Shown: piece by piece, positions 26,145 to 34,480 of the stretch
How the letters are laid out: each line of letters starts with the position of its first letter
How positions within the stretch are numbered: position 1 is the stretch's first letter
NCBI RefSeq assembly: GCF_036345155.1
Contig: NZ_CP107772.1
Location: 5,828,001 to 5,892,000 of the forward strand
Direction of reading: 5' to 3'
DNA: 64,000 bases
From: Streptomyces sp. NBC_00582
Lineage (GTDB): Bacteria > Actinomycetota > Actinomycetes > Streptomycetales > Streptomycetaceae
The notes under the pieces: generated by a model
Databases searched by the model: none
The model's input: only the letters and a program-made list of their open reading frames with translations
Told to the model about the DNA's origin: nothing
Made by a program: the position numbers and the translations under genes

Positions 26145-26788
26145 GACGTGAGCAGTTCCAGCTCGGACCGCAGGTTGTAGCGGGCGGTCGCCTCCCACCG
26201 GTCCGCCCCGTACGGCGTCCTGAACAGCCTGGGCAGCTCGAGGAGCTGACGCAGGATCGAGGCGCGGCCGGCTCGGAAGGCGTCGCCCGGCACGAAGTGG
26301 TACTCCTCGCGGACGGCGGCCGTGTAGGCGGCGTACGCGGAGGGCGGCGCGGCGAGGATCGCGAGGTCGGCGTCGCACAGCACCTGGCCGTCGCGGTCGT
26401 CGTCGGCGGGGTCGTGTGTGACGGTCAGCCGCACCAGCCGCGCCACCTCGGCGGTTCTCGCCTCTCCCACCCCCGCCTCGGACAGGGCCCGCTCGGCCAG
26501 CCGGGCGGAGCGCTCCTCGTTCTCGGAGCGGTCGGGCAGATAGACGGCGTCGTGGAACCAGGCGGCGAGCCGTACGACGGCCGGGTCGTCCGCGTGCTCC
26601 TCCAGGACGTCGATGTGGTCGAGGACCGCGGTGAGGTGGGTGAGCGTGTGGTAGCGGCGCTGGGGCTCCTGCCAGCGGGTGAGGAGGTTCTCGGCGTAGG
26701 GCGCGGGGTCGGGGCCGGCCGCGGCCGGGTCCCGGGCGGCCTCCAGGGCGTGGGCGAAGCGGGTGCGCAGGGCGTCGAGGTCGGCCAT
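26141..26788 (-). CDS. HD-domain metal-dependent phosphohydrolase-like protein
   Basis: 215 residues. A histidine in RRYHTLTHL, the HD pair in AAWFHDAVY and the later VTHDP fit the HD fold family of small predicted metal-dependent hydrolases. The substrate is unknown, nucleotides being typical. First gene of a two-gene unit with the GNAT gene (4-base overlap); its promoter region is shared with the divergent cutC gene and its dre sites. Confidence 0.83.
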   Translation of the reverse strand: MADLDALRTRFAHALEAARDPAAAGPDPAPYAENLLTRWQEPQRRYHTLTHLTAVLDHIDVLEEHADDPAVVRLAAWFHDAVYLPDRSENEERSARLAERALSEAGVGEARTAEVARLVRLTVTHDPADDDRDGQVLCDADLAILAAPPSAYAAYTAAVREEYHFVPGDAFRAGRASILRQLLELPRLFRTPYGADRWEATARYNLRSELELLTS

Positions 26789-26846
26789 GGGGTCATTCTC
26801 GCGCGCGTGGGTGCGGGTGGGGACCGGGAGGCGAGCGTATGGTGCA

Positions 26847-26862
26847 ATTGGACTAGACAACT
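26847..26862. promoter_or_regulatory. dre-like site A upstream of cutC
   Basis: ATTGGACTAGACAACT keeps the TGG-CTAGAC core of the DasR operator. It overlaps the next site by 3 bases. Confidence 0.68.
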
Positions 26863-26875
26863 GGACTAGACCTGT
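26860..26875. promoter_or_regulatory. dre-like site B upstream of cutC
   Basis: ACTGGACTAGACCTGT, with TGGACTAGACC, is a close DasR-site match, centred 36 bp from the cutC ATG. Confidence 0.75.
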
Positions 26876-26903
26876 CGTGATGATTCTCGATGAATGGGGT
26901 CCC

Positions 26904-27584
26904 ATGAGCGAGCGTGCAGTGCTGGAGGTGATCGCCCTCGACGCCGAGGACGCGATCGCGGCCCGGGCCGGAGGCGCGGACCGCCTCGAACTGGTCACCG
27001 ACATGGCGGCGGACGGCCTGACCCCGCCGACGACGACCCTCACCGCCGTCCGGTCCGCCGTGGACATCCCGCTCCGCGTGATGCTGCGCCTGACGGACGG
27101 CTTCGCGGCGGGGGACGTGGACCGGCTGGTGCGGGTGGCGGGCGAGCTGCGGGCGGCGGGGGCGGAGGAGTTCGTGCTGGGGTTCCTCGAAGCGGGCGGC
27201 GGGGTGGACCTCGGTGCCGTGGAGCGGGTCGTCACCGCGTTGGACGGCTGCCCCTGGACCTTCCACCGGGCCCTCGACCACGCCACCGACCGCGACTCCG
27301 TACGCAAGCAGCTGGACGGCCTGCCCGGCCTGGACACCTACCTCACCGCAGGCTCGCCCGCGGGCGTGGACGAGGGCCTCCCGACCCTCCTGTCGGAGGC
27401 GTCCCGGGCAGGCGACCAGCAGCTCCTGGTCGGCGGGGGCCTACGCCTGGACCATGTACCGACCCTGAGAAGGGCGGGCGTGACGGCCTTTCACATCGGC
27501 GGGGCGGCGAGGCCGGGGGGCTGGAGCAAGCCGGTGTCGGTGGAGGCTGTGCGGGAGTGGCGGAGAGCGCTTGACGCCGGCTGA
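26904..27584 (+). CDS. cutC: CutC family protein
   Basis: 226 residues from ATG 26904 (GGGG five bases upstream); an in-frame ATG at 26880 would add eight residues. The TIM-barrel pattern of CutC is clear: LEVIALDAEDAIAARAGGAD, ADRLELV, FHRALDHA and LLVGGGLRLDHVP. The family was named for copper tolerance, but its biochemical role is unsettled. Two dre-like operators upstream suggest control by amino-sugar availability, which is not an expected link for copper. Confidence 0.87.
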   Translation: MSERAVLEVIALDAEDAIAARAGGADRLELVTDMAADGLTPPTTTLTAVRSAVDIPLRVMLRLTDGFAAGDVDRLVRVAGELRAAGAEEFVLGFLEAGGGVDLGAVERVVTALDGCPWTFHRALDHATDRDSVRKQLDGLPGLDTYLTAGSPAGVDEGLPTLLSEASRAGDQQLLVGGGLRLDHVPTLRRAGVTAFHIGGAARPGGWSKPVSVEAVREWRRALDAG

Positions 27585-27610
27585 ACGCGCAGCGTCCCCG
27601 CCGCACGTCC

Positions 27611-30600
27611 CTACCGCCGGGTGCATGGCGGGTCGTAGCGCAATTGAGGCATGTACGTGTGCCAGAGCGCGGGTGTCAGGAGTTCTCCCGTCGCCCGGCA
27701 CACGTAGTCGATGGCAGCCCGGATGGACAGAGGCAGGACGCGTACCGTCTCCTCGCCGTCGCCGATGAACAGGAAACGTCCGTCGGGGGAGAACACGACG
27801 GCGTTGACGTAGTCGACGATCCCGGTCACCGCCTCTCCATGGGCCCGTGCGCGGCCCGTGTCATCGACGTCCCACAAGCGGATGGTCTGATCGAAGCTGC
27901 CGCTTACCAGCGTGTGTCCATCCGGGCTGAAGGCCAGGGTGTAGACGGTGTCCTTGTGGCCGGTGAGGGCGGAGCCCGCCGGAGCGGGATGCGTGCGGTC
28001 GGCGAGGTTCCACAAGCGGATCGTGGCGTCGTTGCCGGAAGCCGCGAGGAAACGGCTGTCTGGGCTGAAGGCGACTGTCTGGAGCGGGTCCGCACTCGCC
28101 TGGAGGGGGGAACCTGTGGGAGCGGGCTGCGCCGGCCGGGTGATGTCCCACAATCGGAGGCTGCCCTGGTCCGCCACGGCGGCGAGCGTGCGGCCGTCGG
28201 GACTGATGGCCAGACGGTTGATCTGGCCCGCATGGGAGTCCAACGACGGTCCGAGAGCCGAGGGGTGGGACGGATCGGAGACGTCCCACAGCTTGACCGT
28301 GCCGTCACCGTTGCCGCCTGCGAGCGTGCGCCCGTCCGGCGTGTACGCGACCGTCAGGAAGTTGTTCCGCGAGCTGTGGAGCGGTTTGCCCAGTGGCGTG
28401 GGCCTGGCCGGTCTGGTGACATCCCACAACTGGACATCGGGTCCGGCCGCGACGGCCAGGGCCTTTCCGTCGGGGCTGAAGGTGACCCAGTTGGGGTACG
28501 GGGTGTCACCGTGGATCGAAGCGCTGACCGGGTGCGGGTCGGTCGGATGTGCGACGTTCCAGAGGCGGACGGTGTTGTCCTCGGATCCCGAGGCGAGGAG
28601 ATGCCCGTCAGGACTCAAGGCCACGGTGTCGACGTAACTCGTGTGTCCGGTGAGGATGGTGCGCGGGATGGTCCAGATGCGGACGGAGTGGTCGGCTCCT
28701 GCACTGGCCAGCATCCTGCCCCTCGGGTCGAAGGCCAGTGCCAGTACATGCCCACTGTGCCCATTGAGGGCCCCGCTGAAATCCCGGACATGGGTCGGGG
28801 CCGTCACATTCTCGAGCCAGATGGTGTTGTCGTCGCCGCCGTAGGCCATCAGAGGGCTAGTGGGGGAGAAAGCGACGGTATTCACCACATTGTTGCTGTA
28901 TATGCCATCGAGTGGTTTCGGCTCGGCCGGGTTGGTGATGTTCCAGCGATGGGCGTTCTGATCGCTCCCGGCGGCGGCCAGTATGCGGCTGTCCGGGCTG
29001 AAGGCCACCGCCTGGGCGGAACCTTCATGCCCGGCGAAGAAGGGAATTCTTTCCGTCCGTCCGATTTCGGAGGGGTGCCGCCGGTCCGTCACCTGCCACA
29101 ACCGCACCGTCGGATCAGTTCCGCCGGATGCCAGCAACTTGCCGTTCGGGCTGAAAGCCAACCCGTTCACTTCACCCGCCGAAGCCGGAAGCGGCTTTGC
29201 GACGAGATGGAGGTGACCTGGGTCGGCGGCGTCCCACAGGCGGATGTCGCCGTCGTGGCCGGCGCCGGCCAGGGTCCGTCCATCCGGGCTGAAGGCAAGT
29301 GTCTTCAGGGGCCCGTCGCCCTTGCCGGCCGCGGTGCTCAGAACGTCCGGGCTGGTGGGCCGGCTGAGATCCCACATGCGGACGGTGCCGTCCTCCCCTG
29401 TTGCCGCCAGCAGGTTCCCTCTGGGGCTGAAGGCCAAGGCCGATATCGCGCCCTGAGCGCCGCGCAGCGGGTTGCCCAGCGCGGTCGGGTGGTCGGCCCG
29501 AACGGTGTTCCACAGCCGGATGGTTCCGTCGCCGCCCCCGCTCGCCAGCAGATGTCCGTCCGGACTGAAGCCCACGGCGTTCACATGGTCCGTGTGGCCG
29601 GCCAGCACAGCGGCCAGCGGAATGTTCTGGGCGCTCAGCAGTCGAGTTCCTGTGGACGCGGCCGGAGACATCCGGTGCGCCACCAGATCGAGTTGGGCGG
29701 CGAGCGACGGGTTGCTCGCGCGTACCTGGTCGGCCTCGGCCGTGATCTCGCCGAGGATCGCGGTGTTGCGTTCGCGTTGTGCCGTGTCGCGCTGCTGGAA
29801 AGCAAGGGCGGCGGAGAGTGCGGCGAGCACGGCCAGTACCGACAGACCGGCAATGACGCCTTGGCGGATCCGGCGTGTGCGGTGACGTTGCCGTGCCGAT
29901 GCGGTCAGAAAGGCGGACACCGCCGGGCCCAGCGCGCCAGTGCTCTCGTCGTCGGCCAGGGTGCGGGCCTCGTCCAGCCTGTGGCCCCGGTACAACAGCC
30001 CGGGGTCGTGGCCGGACTCCTCCCAGGCGTCTGCCGCCTCGTCCAGTCGCTGGCGGACCATGTACTGGGAGCGATGCGCCTCGATCCACTCGCGCAGACG
30101 CGGCCAGGCTCGCAACAGCACTTCGTGGGTGATGGTGACCGTCTCCTGCTCACGGGTCAGCAGCCGCCCGCGGGTGAATGCTTCGATGACCTCGGCGACT
30201 TCGTGGGAGCGTGCGCCCTCCCCCAGGAGTTCGGTGTACCGCACCGGGCGCCGCGTGTCGTGAGTGCCGTCGCCGAACTTGATCAGCCGTAGGAACACAT
30301 GCTGTGCCGTCTTCCGCGCTTGGGCGTCCAGTTGGTCGAAGCAGCGGTCCGCTTCGACTGTCACGCTGTGCGCGATGCCTCCGGTTGCCTCGTATCCCTC
30401 CACGGTGAGGGCGTGACCCGCCCGGCGCAGCCAGGTGGCCCGCAGGGCGTGGGCGAGGAGTGGCAGTCGTCCGATCTCGTAGGCGTCGGCCTGGTCCGCT
30501 TCTTCGGCTTCGTCACCCGGTTCCGGTGTGCCCAGGTCGCGCATCAGGACGGGAACGAGCCCGGGTTCCACGTCCAGCCCGACCGTACGGGAGGGGTGGA

Positions 30601-31447
30601 GGATCGCTTCGCGCACGCCGGTCCGGGACAGCGGTCCCACGATTACCTGGTTGCGTTCCACAGCGTCCAGAAGGCGGGGATGGGCGGCACATTGGGTGTA
30701 GAAATCGGAGCGCAGGCCGAAGACGACCAAGCCGATGGGTGGCTCACCGTTGGGGCCGATGACCGTCAGGCCCAGAACCGCGTCGAGGAAGTTCCTCCGC
30801 TCGTGCTCGTCCGCGCACAGGGTGAAAAGTTCCTCCAACTGGTCGACGACCAGTACCAGGGGCCGCTGCGGGGCGGACTCGTTGCCGCCCGCCGCGAGTG
30901 CGCGGCGCAACGCGGCCGGCTGCCAGAGGGGACTGTCGGAATCGTTCTCGGAAGTCTTCCGGCCTGAGCCTGTGACGTCCGACAGGCGGCTGCGGAGGGC
31001 CGCCAAGGGATGGGCGGTCGGAGTCATCCACACGTGTGGCCAGTGCGCGGAGCCAGGAAGAGCCCCCCGTGCGAGCTCGGCCAGGAGCCCCGCTTTGAGC
31101 AGCGAGGACTTCCCGGCCCCAGAGGGCGCGACGACCACCAGTGCCCCGCCCACCGCGAGACAGGCGTCGAGCCGGACCAGCAGCTTGGCGACCAGCCTGT
31201 CCCTGCCGAAGAACCACTGGGCCTGTTCGGTGCTGAAGGCGGCCAGACCGGGATACGGGCATTCCTGCGAGATCTCGGCGGTATGCACACGCCGAGCCGA
31301 TCGCACGCCGTCCTCGTAGTGCAGATGCAGGTCGCGTTCCGAGAGGTAGAGATCACGTCGTGCCTGATAGATCCTCGCCCGATCCGAGGCGTGCGCCTCC
31401 AGTCGGACCTTCTCCCGGTGCGGCGGGAGTCTGCCGGCGGCAGTCAT
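27611..31447 (-). CDS. Membrane nSTAND ATPase with 14 WD40 repeats
   Basis: 1278 residues. The N-terminal tail holds ARIYQARRDLYL (about 24-35). Next is an nSTAND NTPase: CPYPGLAAF, WFFGRDRLVAKL, Walker A APSGAGKSS (107-115) and Walker B LVLVVDQLEELF. A transmembrane helix follows (GVIAGLSVLAVLAALSAALAF, split here for length; about residue 520-540). The C-terminal half has 14 WD40 repeats (e.g. LASGSEDNTVRLWNV), enough for two seven-bladed propellers. Such proteins act as ligand-triggered switches. Its ATG overlaps the small upstream gene (ATGA), so the two are coupled. Codon use is less GC-biased than in the neighbours. Ligand and output are unknown. Confidence 0.85.
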   Translation of the reverse strand: MTAAGRLPPHREKVRLEAHASDRARIYQARRDLYLSERDLHLHYEDGVRSARRVHTAEISQECPYPGLAAFSTEQAQWFFGRDRLVAKLLVRLDACLAVGGALVVVAPSGAGKSSLLKAGLLAELARGALPGSAHWPHVWMTPTAHPLAALRSRLSDVTGSGRKTSENDSDSPLWQPAALRRALAAGGNESAPQRPLVLVVDQLEELFTLCADEHERRNFLDAVLGLTVIGPNGEPPIGLVVFGLRSDFYTQCAAHPRLLDAVERNQVIVGPLSRTGVREAILHPSRTVGLDVEPGLVPVLMRDLGTPEPGDEAEEADQADAYEIGRLPLLAHALRATWLRRAGHALTVEGYEATGGIAHSVTVEADRCFDQLDAQARKTAQHVFLRLIKFGDGTHDTRRPVRYTELLGEGARSHEVAEVIEAFTRGRLLTREQETVTITHEVLLRAWPRLREWIEAHRSQYMVRQRLDEAADAWEESGHDPGLLYRGHRLDEARTLADDESTGALGPAVSAFLTASARQRHRTRRIRQGVIAGLSVLAVLAALSAALAFQQRDTAQRERNTAILGEITAEADQVRASNPSLAAQLDLVAHRMSPAASTGTRLLSAQNIPLAAVLAGHTDHVNAVGFSPDGHLLASGGGDGTIRLWNTVRADHPTALGNPLRGAQGAISALAFSPRGNLLAATGEDGTVRMWDLSRPTSPDVLSTAAGKGDGPLKTLAFSPDGRTLAGAGHDGDIRLWDAADPGHLHLVAKPLPASAGEVNGLAFSPNGKLLASGGTDPTVRLWQVTDRRHPSEIGRTERIPFFAGHEGSAQAVAFSPDSRILAAAGSDQNAHRWNITNPAEPKPLDGIYSNNVVNTVAFSPTSPLMAYGGDDNTIWLENVTAPTHVRDFSGALNGHSGHVLALAFDPRGRMLASAGADHSVRIWTIPRTILTGHTSYVDTVALSPDGHLLASGSEDNTVRLWNVAHPTDPHPVSASIHGDTPYPNWVTFSPDGKALAVAAGPDVQLWDVTRPARPTPLGKPLHSSRNNFLTVAYTPDGRTLAGGNGDGTVKLWDVSDPSHPSALGPSLDSHAGQINRLAISPDGRTLAAVADQGSLRLWDITRPAQPAPTGSPLQASADPLQTVAFSPDSRFLAASGNDATIRLWNLADRTHPAPAGSALTGHKDTVYTLAFSPDGHTLVSGSFDQTIRLWDVDDTGRARAHGEAVTGIVDYVNAVVFSPDGRFLFIGDGEETVRVLPLSIRAAIDYVCRATGELLTPALWHTYMPQLRYDPPCTRR

Positions 31448-31860
31448 GGCCCGTAGATGTGCTGGTCGTGTCCGGCTTGGTACACCCGGCCGTGCCCGGA
31501 TGCCTCGGCTCGGAAATCGTGCGATTCGCTCCGGGTGCCGTCTGCACGGGGCAGGAGGGGAGCGATCTCCTCGTCGATCAGCCGCCGCAACTCGTCCGCC
31601 AGCGAGGGATCATCCTCGAGCAGAGCCGTCAGGCGCGCTCCCCAGGCGTCGACCATGCGGGATTCCGCTTGCCGGTCTCCCCCTCGGCGGGCCGACGTGA
31701 CCCGGTTCCGGCACTCCACCAGCGCCGCATCCACCCCGTTCGCCTGTTGCGGGCGGATACGACGCCACCATGTGACGAGGGCCGTCCGGGCCTGCGTCCA
31801 TGCATCCGTGGTCATGGCCCCCACCAAAGCCGTGGCGGCCGAAGATATGAGGGCGTCCAT
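31444..31860 (-). CDS. Small partner protein of the nSTAND ATPase with C-terminal RHIM-like motif
   Basis: 138 residues from ATG 31860 (GGGG nine bases upstream); a start six bases earlier is possible. The N-terminal region (ALISSAATALVGAMTTDAW) is hydrophobic-helical, the middle is helical and charged (LADELRRLIDEEIAPLL), and the C-terminus ends GRVYQAGHDQHIYGP. That ending resembles the short RHIM-like amyloid-signalling motifs that link bacterial NLR-type proteins to partners. A related stretch (RIYQARRDLYL) lies at the N-terminus of the ATPase encoded immediately downstream with a 4-base overlap. Role as adaptor or effector is inferred. Confidence 0.7.
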   Translation of the reverse strand: MDALISSAATALVGAMTTDAWTQARTALVTWWRRIRPQQANGVDAALVECRNRVTSARRGGDRQAESRMVDAWGARLTALLEDDPSLADELRRLIDEEIAPLLPRADGTRSESHDFRAEASGHGRVYQAGHDQHIYGP

Positions 31861-31891
31861 CGCCATCAACCCCGTAAGAACCTGGCTACGG

Positions 31892-31906
31892 CAATTATAC
31901 CAATTG
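31892..31906 (-). promoter_or_regulatory. AT-rich promoter with palindromic operator for the nSTAND pair
   Basis: CAATTATACCAATTG has inverted arms CAATT/AATTG. Read on the minus strand it contains a perfect TATAAT at 31899-31894, 34 bases before the small gene's ATG. No clear -35 box is seen, so an activator or repressor may act here. Confidence 0.5.
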
Positions 31907-31944
31907 CTGGCGTTATGGGGCCTGTTCGTTGAATTGCGAAGAAA

Positions 31945-34017
31945 TCACTCCTGGGTGAGCGCGGACGGCAACGGGCCCCCGTGCGCGACGATCAACCCCG
32001 ACACCGCCCGGGTCAACGCCACATACAGCCGCCGCAAGCCCGTCCGCTCATCCGGCTCCCCGTCCACGACCGCCCGAGGCTCGTCCAGCACGACGTAGTC
32101 GTACTCCAGACCCTTCGCGAGCGACGCAGGAACAAGCGTCAGCCGGGTCTCGGCGGTCGTCTCCTCACCGGGGTTCAGGTACGACAGCCCCACCGACGCC
32201 AACGCCTCCGCCAGCGCCGGCACCCGGGCGTCCGCGGCGATCAGCCCCACCGACCCCTCGTGGCGCAGCAACTCCTCACAGGCGGCGACCACTTCCGCGT
32301 CCCCCGCCACCGCCCGGAGATCGAAGAAACCGGGGTTCTCCCGCACCGAGGCGACCGGTGTGAGGCCGGGAGCGATGTGCGGGAGCAGCCGGGAGGCGTA
32401 CGTGATCACGTCCGTCGGGACACGGAAACCGGCCGTCAGCTCCTCGATCACGCCGTCCGACTTGCCGAGGTGGGCCAGCGCCTCGTCCCAACTCCTCGTC
32501 GCCCACGGCGTGGTGCCCTGCGCCAGATCGCCGAGGACGGTCGCGGAACCGGTGGTGCAGCGCCGCCCCACCGCCCGGTACTGCATCGGCGACAGATCCT
32601 GCGCCTCGTCGAGGACCACATGCCCCAGCGAGTGCGTGCGCTCCACGATGTCCGCCGCCTCGTCGATCAGCACCGCGTCCGCCGCCGACCACTTCGCGGA
32701 CTTCACCGACCGCGCCGGCTTCGCCCAGAGGATCGTCTTCTGCTCCTCCTCCGTGAGGATCCCGTCCGCGTGCACGGCCAGGAAGTCGGCGTCCGTCAGC
32801 AGGCGCAGTACCAGTTTCGCCGGGTCGACGGGCGGCCAGACCTCCTTCACCGCCGCCTTGACCGCGCTGTTGCGGGCCACCGCGTCCTGCACCCGGTCGT
32901 CCGGAGCCTCCCCGGACCGCTCCATCTGCACCAGCACGGCATGCGCGATGCGCTGGGGCAGAGCCTCGCGGGCGGCGCCGTAGCGGATGTCCCGCCCGTC
33001 GCGGTAGCGACTGGTGTTACTGAGCAACTGGCGGACGATGTCCTCCAGTTCGTACGCCGGGACGCGCCAGCGGCGGGAGCCGCGCACGACGACGACCGGC
33101 TCGGTGGGCATCCGGACATGGGAGTAGACCGCCCGCCTCAGGACCTCCGCCATCCTCGCGTCGCCCTTGACGACCGCGGCCGCGGCGTCGTCCGTGCCGC
33201 GCACCTCGACCTGCGCGACCAGATCGTCGACGGTGGCCTGACGGACGGTCAACTCACCCAGCGCGGGCAGTACTTGCTCGATGTAGTGGAGGAAGGACCT
33301 GTTCGGGCCGATGACGAGGGTGCCGGTGCGGGCCAGTCGCTCCCGGTGGGCGTACAGGAGGTAGGCGACCCGGTGCAGGCCCACGGCGGTCTTCCCGGTG
33401 CCCGGCCCGCCCTGGACGCACACGGTCCCGCCCAGCCCGGACCGGACGATCTCGTCCTGCTCGGGCTGGATCGTCGCCACGATGTCCCGCATCGGACCGA
33501 CACGCGGCCGCTCGATCTCCCGCTGGAGCAGCTTGCTGGTACGGGCCGCCTCCCGCGGGTCGGAGAGGTGCTCGTCCTCGTACGCGGTGAGGTCGCCGCC
33601 GGTGTACCCGAAGCGGCGCCGCAGCCCGACGTCCATGGGGTCCTTCTTCGAGGCCCGGTAGAACGGCTGGGAGACCGGGGCGCGCCAGTCGATGACCATG
33701 GGGTCGCCGTCGCCGTTGTGCACATGGCGCCGCCCGATGTAGAAGCGCTCGCCCTCCGCGCCCTCCGCCTGCTCGGCGCCCGGGGCGTGCAGATAGTCGA
33801 GGCGGCCGAAGAACAGCGGGGTGTCGCTCAGGTCGGCGAGGGCCTTGATGCGTTCGTCGATCTGGCGCGCGAGGACCTCGGCGTTCACCCAGTTCGCGGT
33901 GACGTCACGGATGTCGAGCGCCTCGACGTCCTCCCGCATGGCCCGCAGGGCGGCCCGGGAGGAGGTGAGGTGCGCGCGCTCGCGGCCGAGGGGGTCGTCG
34001 TGGACGGACGTGGACAA
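31945..34017 (-). CDS. helD: HelD-type RNA polymerase-associated ATPase (UvrD-like superfamily 1)
   Basis: 690 residues from a TTG with GGAGG seven bases upstream. An N-terminal helical segment (RERAHLTSSRAALRAMRED...) and the FFGRLDY ... FYIGRRHVHNGDGDPMVIDWRAP segment are typical of actinobacterial HelD. Superfamily 1 motifs follow: QGGPGTGKTAVGLHRVAYLL (motif I) and LDEAQDLSPMQYRAVGRR (motif II), and a C-terminal YVALTRA. HelD removes RNA polymerase from stalled complexes and can confer rifampicin tolerance; that role is by family. It ends 84 nt upstream of the nSTAND pair on the same strand. Confidence 0.87.
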   Translation of the reverse strand: MSTSVHDDPLGRERAHLTSSRAALRAMREDVEALDIRDVTANWVNAEVLARQIDERIKALADLSDTPLFFGRLDYLHAPGAEQAEGAEGERFYIGRRHVHNGDGDPMVIDWRAPVSQPFYRASKKDPMDVGLRRRFGYTGGDLTAYEDEHLSDPREAARTSKLLQREIERPRVGPMRDIVATIQPEQDEIVRSGLGGTVCVQGGPGTGKTAVGLHRVAYLLYAHRERLARTGTLVIGPNRSFLHYIEQVLPALGELTVRQATVDDLVAQVEVRGTDDAAAAVVKGDARMAEVLRRAVYSHVRMPTEPVVVVRGSRRWRVPAYELEDIVRQLLSNTSRYRDGRDIRYGAAREALPQRIAHAVLVQMERSGEAPDDRVQDAVARNSAVKAAVKEVWPPVDPAKLVLRLLTDADFLAVHADGILTEEEQKTILWAKPARSVKSAKWSAADAVLIDEAADIVERTHSLGHVVLDEAQDLSPMQYRAVGRRCTTGSATVLGDLAQGTTPWATRSWDEALAHLGKSDGVIEELTAGFRVPTDVITYASRLLPHIAPGLTPVASVRENPGFFDLRAVAGDAEVVAACEELLRHEGSVGLIAADARVPALAEALASVGLSYLNPGEETTAETRLTLVPASLAKGLEYDYVVLDEPRAVVDGEPDERTGLRRLYVALTRAVSGLIVAHGGPLPSALTQE

Positions 34018-34221
34018 GGGGGTGCCTCCGGGCCTGCTGGAGATGGGCTACGGCGATGCCGTCCGGTTTCCGTCCGGACGACGGCACTCCGTGAAGGGAG
34101 GCGGGCAAGAGCGGAGATTTTAATGGGGCGGGGAGAGACAGGCGAACGGTTTTTCCCGCCCCCGTGCCCCGCGCCCCCTACCCCTGGCCCCTCCCCCTAG
34201 GGGAGAACGGCCTTTTTCGAG

Positions 34222-34236
34222 GTACTCAGGTAGTAC
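34222..34236. promoter_or_regulatory. Palindrome upstream of small gene
   Basis: GTACT-CAGGT-AGTAC, five-base arms, in the 277-base gap 34018-34294 between helD and the small gene. The rest of the gap is a pyrimidine-rich tract (34150-34200) and shows no gene. Could be a regulator site. Confidence 0.35.
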
Positions 34237-34294
34237 GCCAAGTGGGGACCTGGGACCGATGCCCCCTTTATGTCTGTCGACGCACCATGGAGAC

Positions 34295-34477
34295 ATGAGT
34301 GCAGCGACCCTCACCCCAGCCCCCGGTCGCCCGTCCGGCGCGACCCCCCTGTCCGACGCCCACCGTCACCCCTTCGGCGACGCCCTGCACGCGATCAGGG
34401 TCTTCGTGGGCGCCGCCTTCGACGTGATCATCCTCGGTGAGTACGGCGAGGAGGCCGGAGTCCGCCGCAGGCGGTGA
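34295..34477 (+). CDS. Small conserved hypothetical protein
   Basis: 60 residues from ATG, with TGGAGA just upstream. A Pro/Ala-rich head is followed by HPFGDALHAIRVFVGAAFDVIILGEY, which may form one amphipathic or membrane-associated helix, and a basic end. I believe similar small proteins occur across Streptomyces, but no function is known. Ends 3 nt before the convergent XPB helicase gene. Confidence 0.6.
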   Translation: MSAATLTPAPGRPSGATPLSDAHRHPFGDALHAIRVFVGAAFDVIILGEYGEEAGVRRRR

Positions 34478-34480
34478 CCC

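Noticed and set aside
27644..30292. A plus-strand frame of 882 codons with regular repeats opposite the WD40 gene
   Set aside because: The regularity is the mirror of the WD40 repeats on the other strand, not an independent repeat protein.
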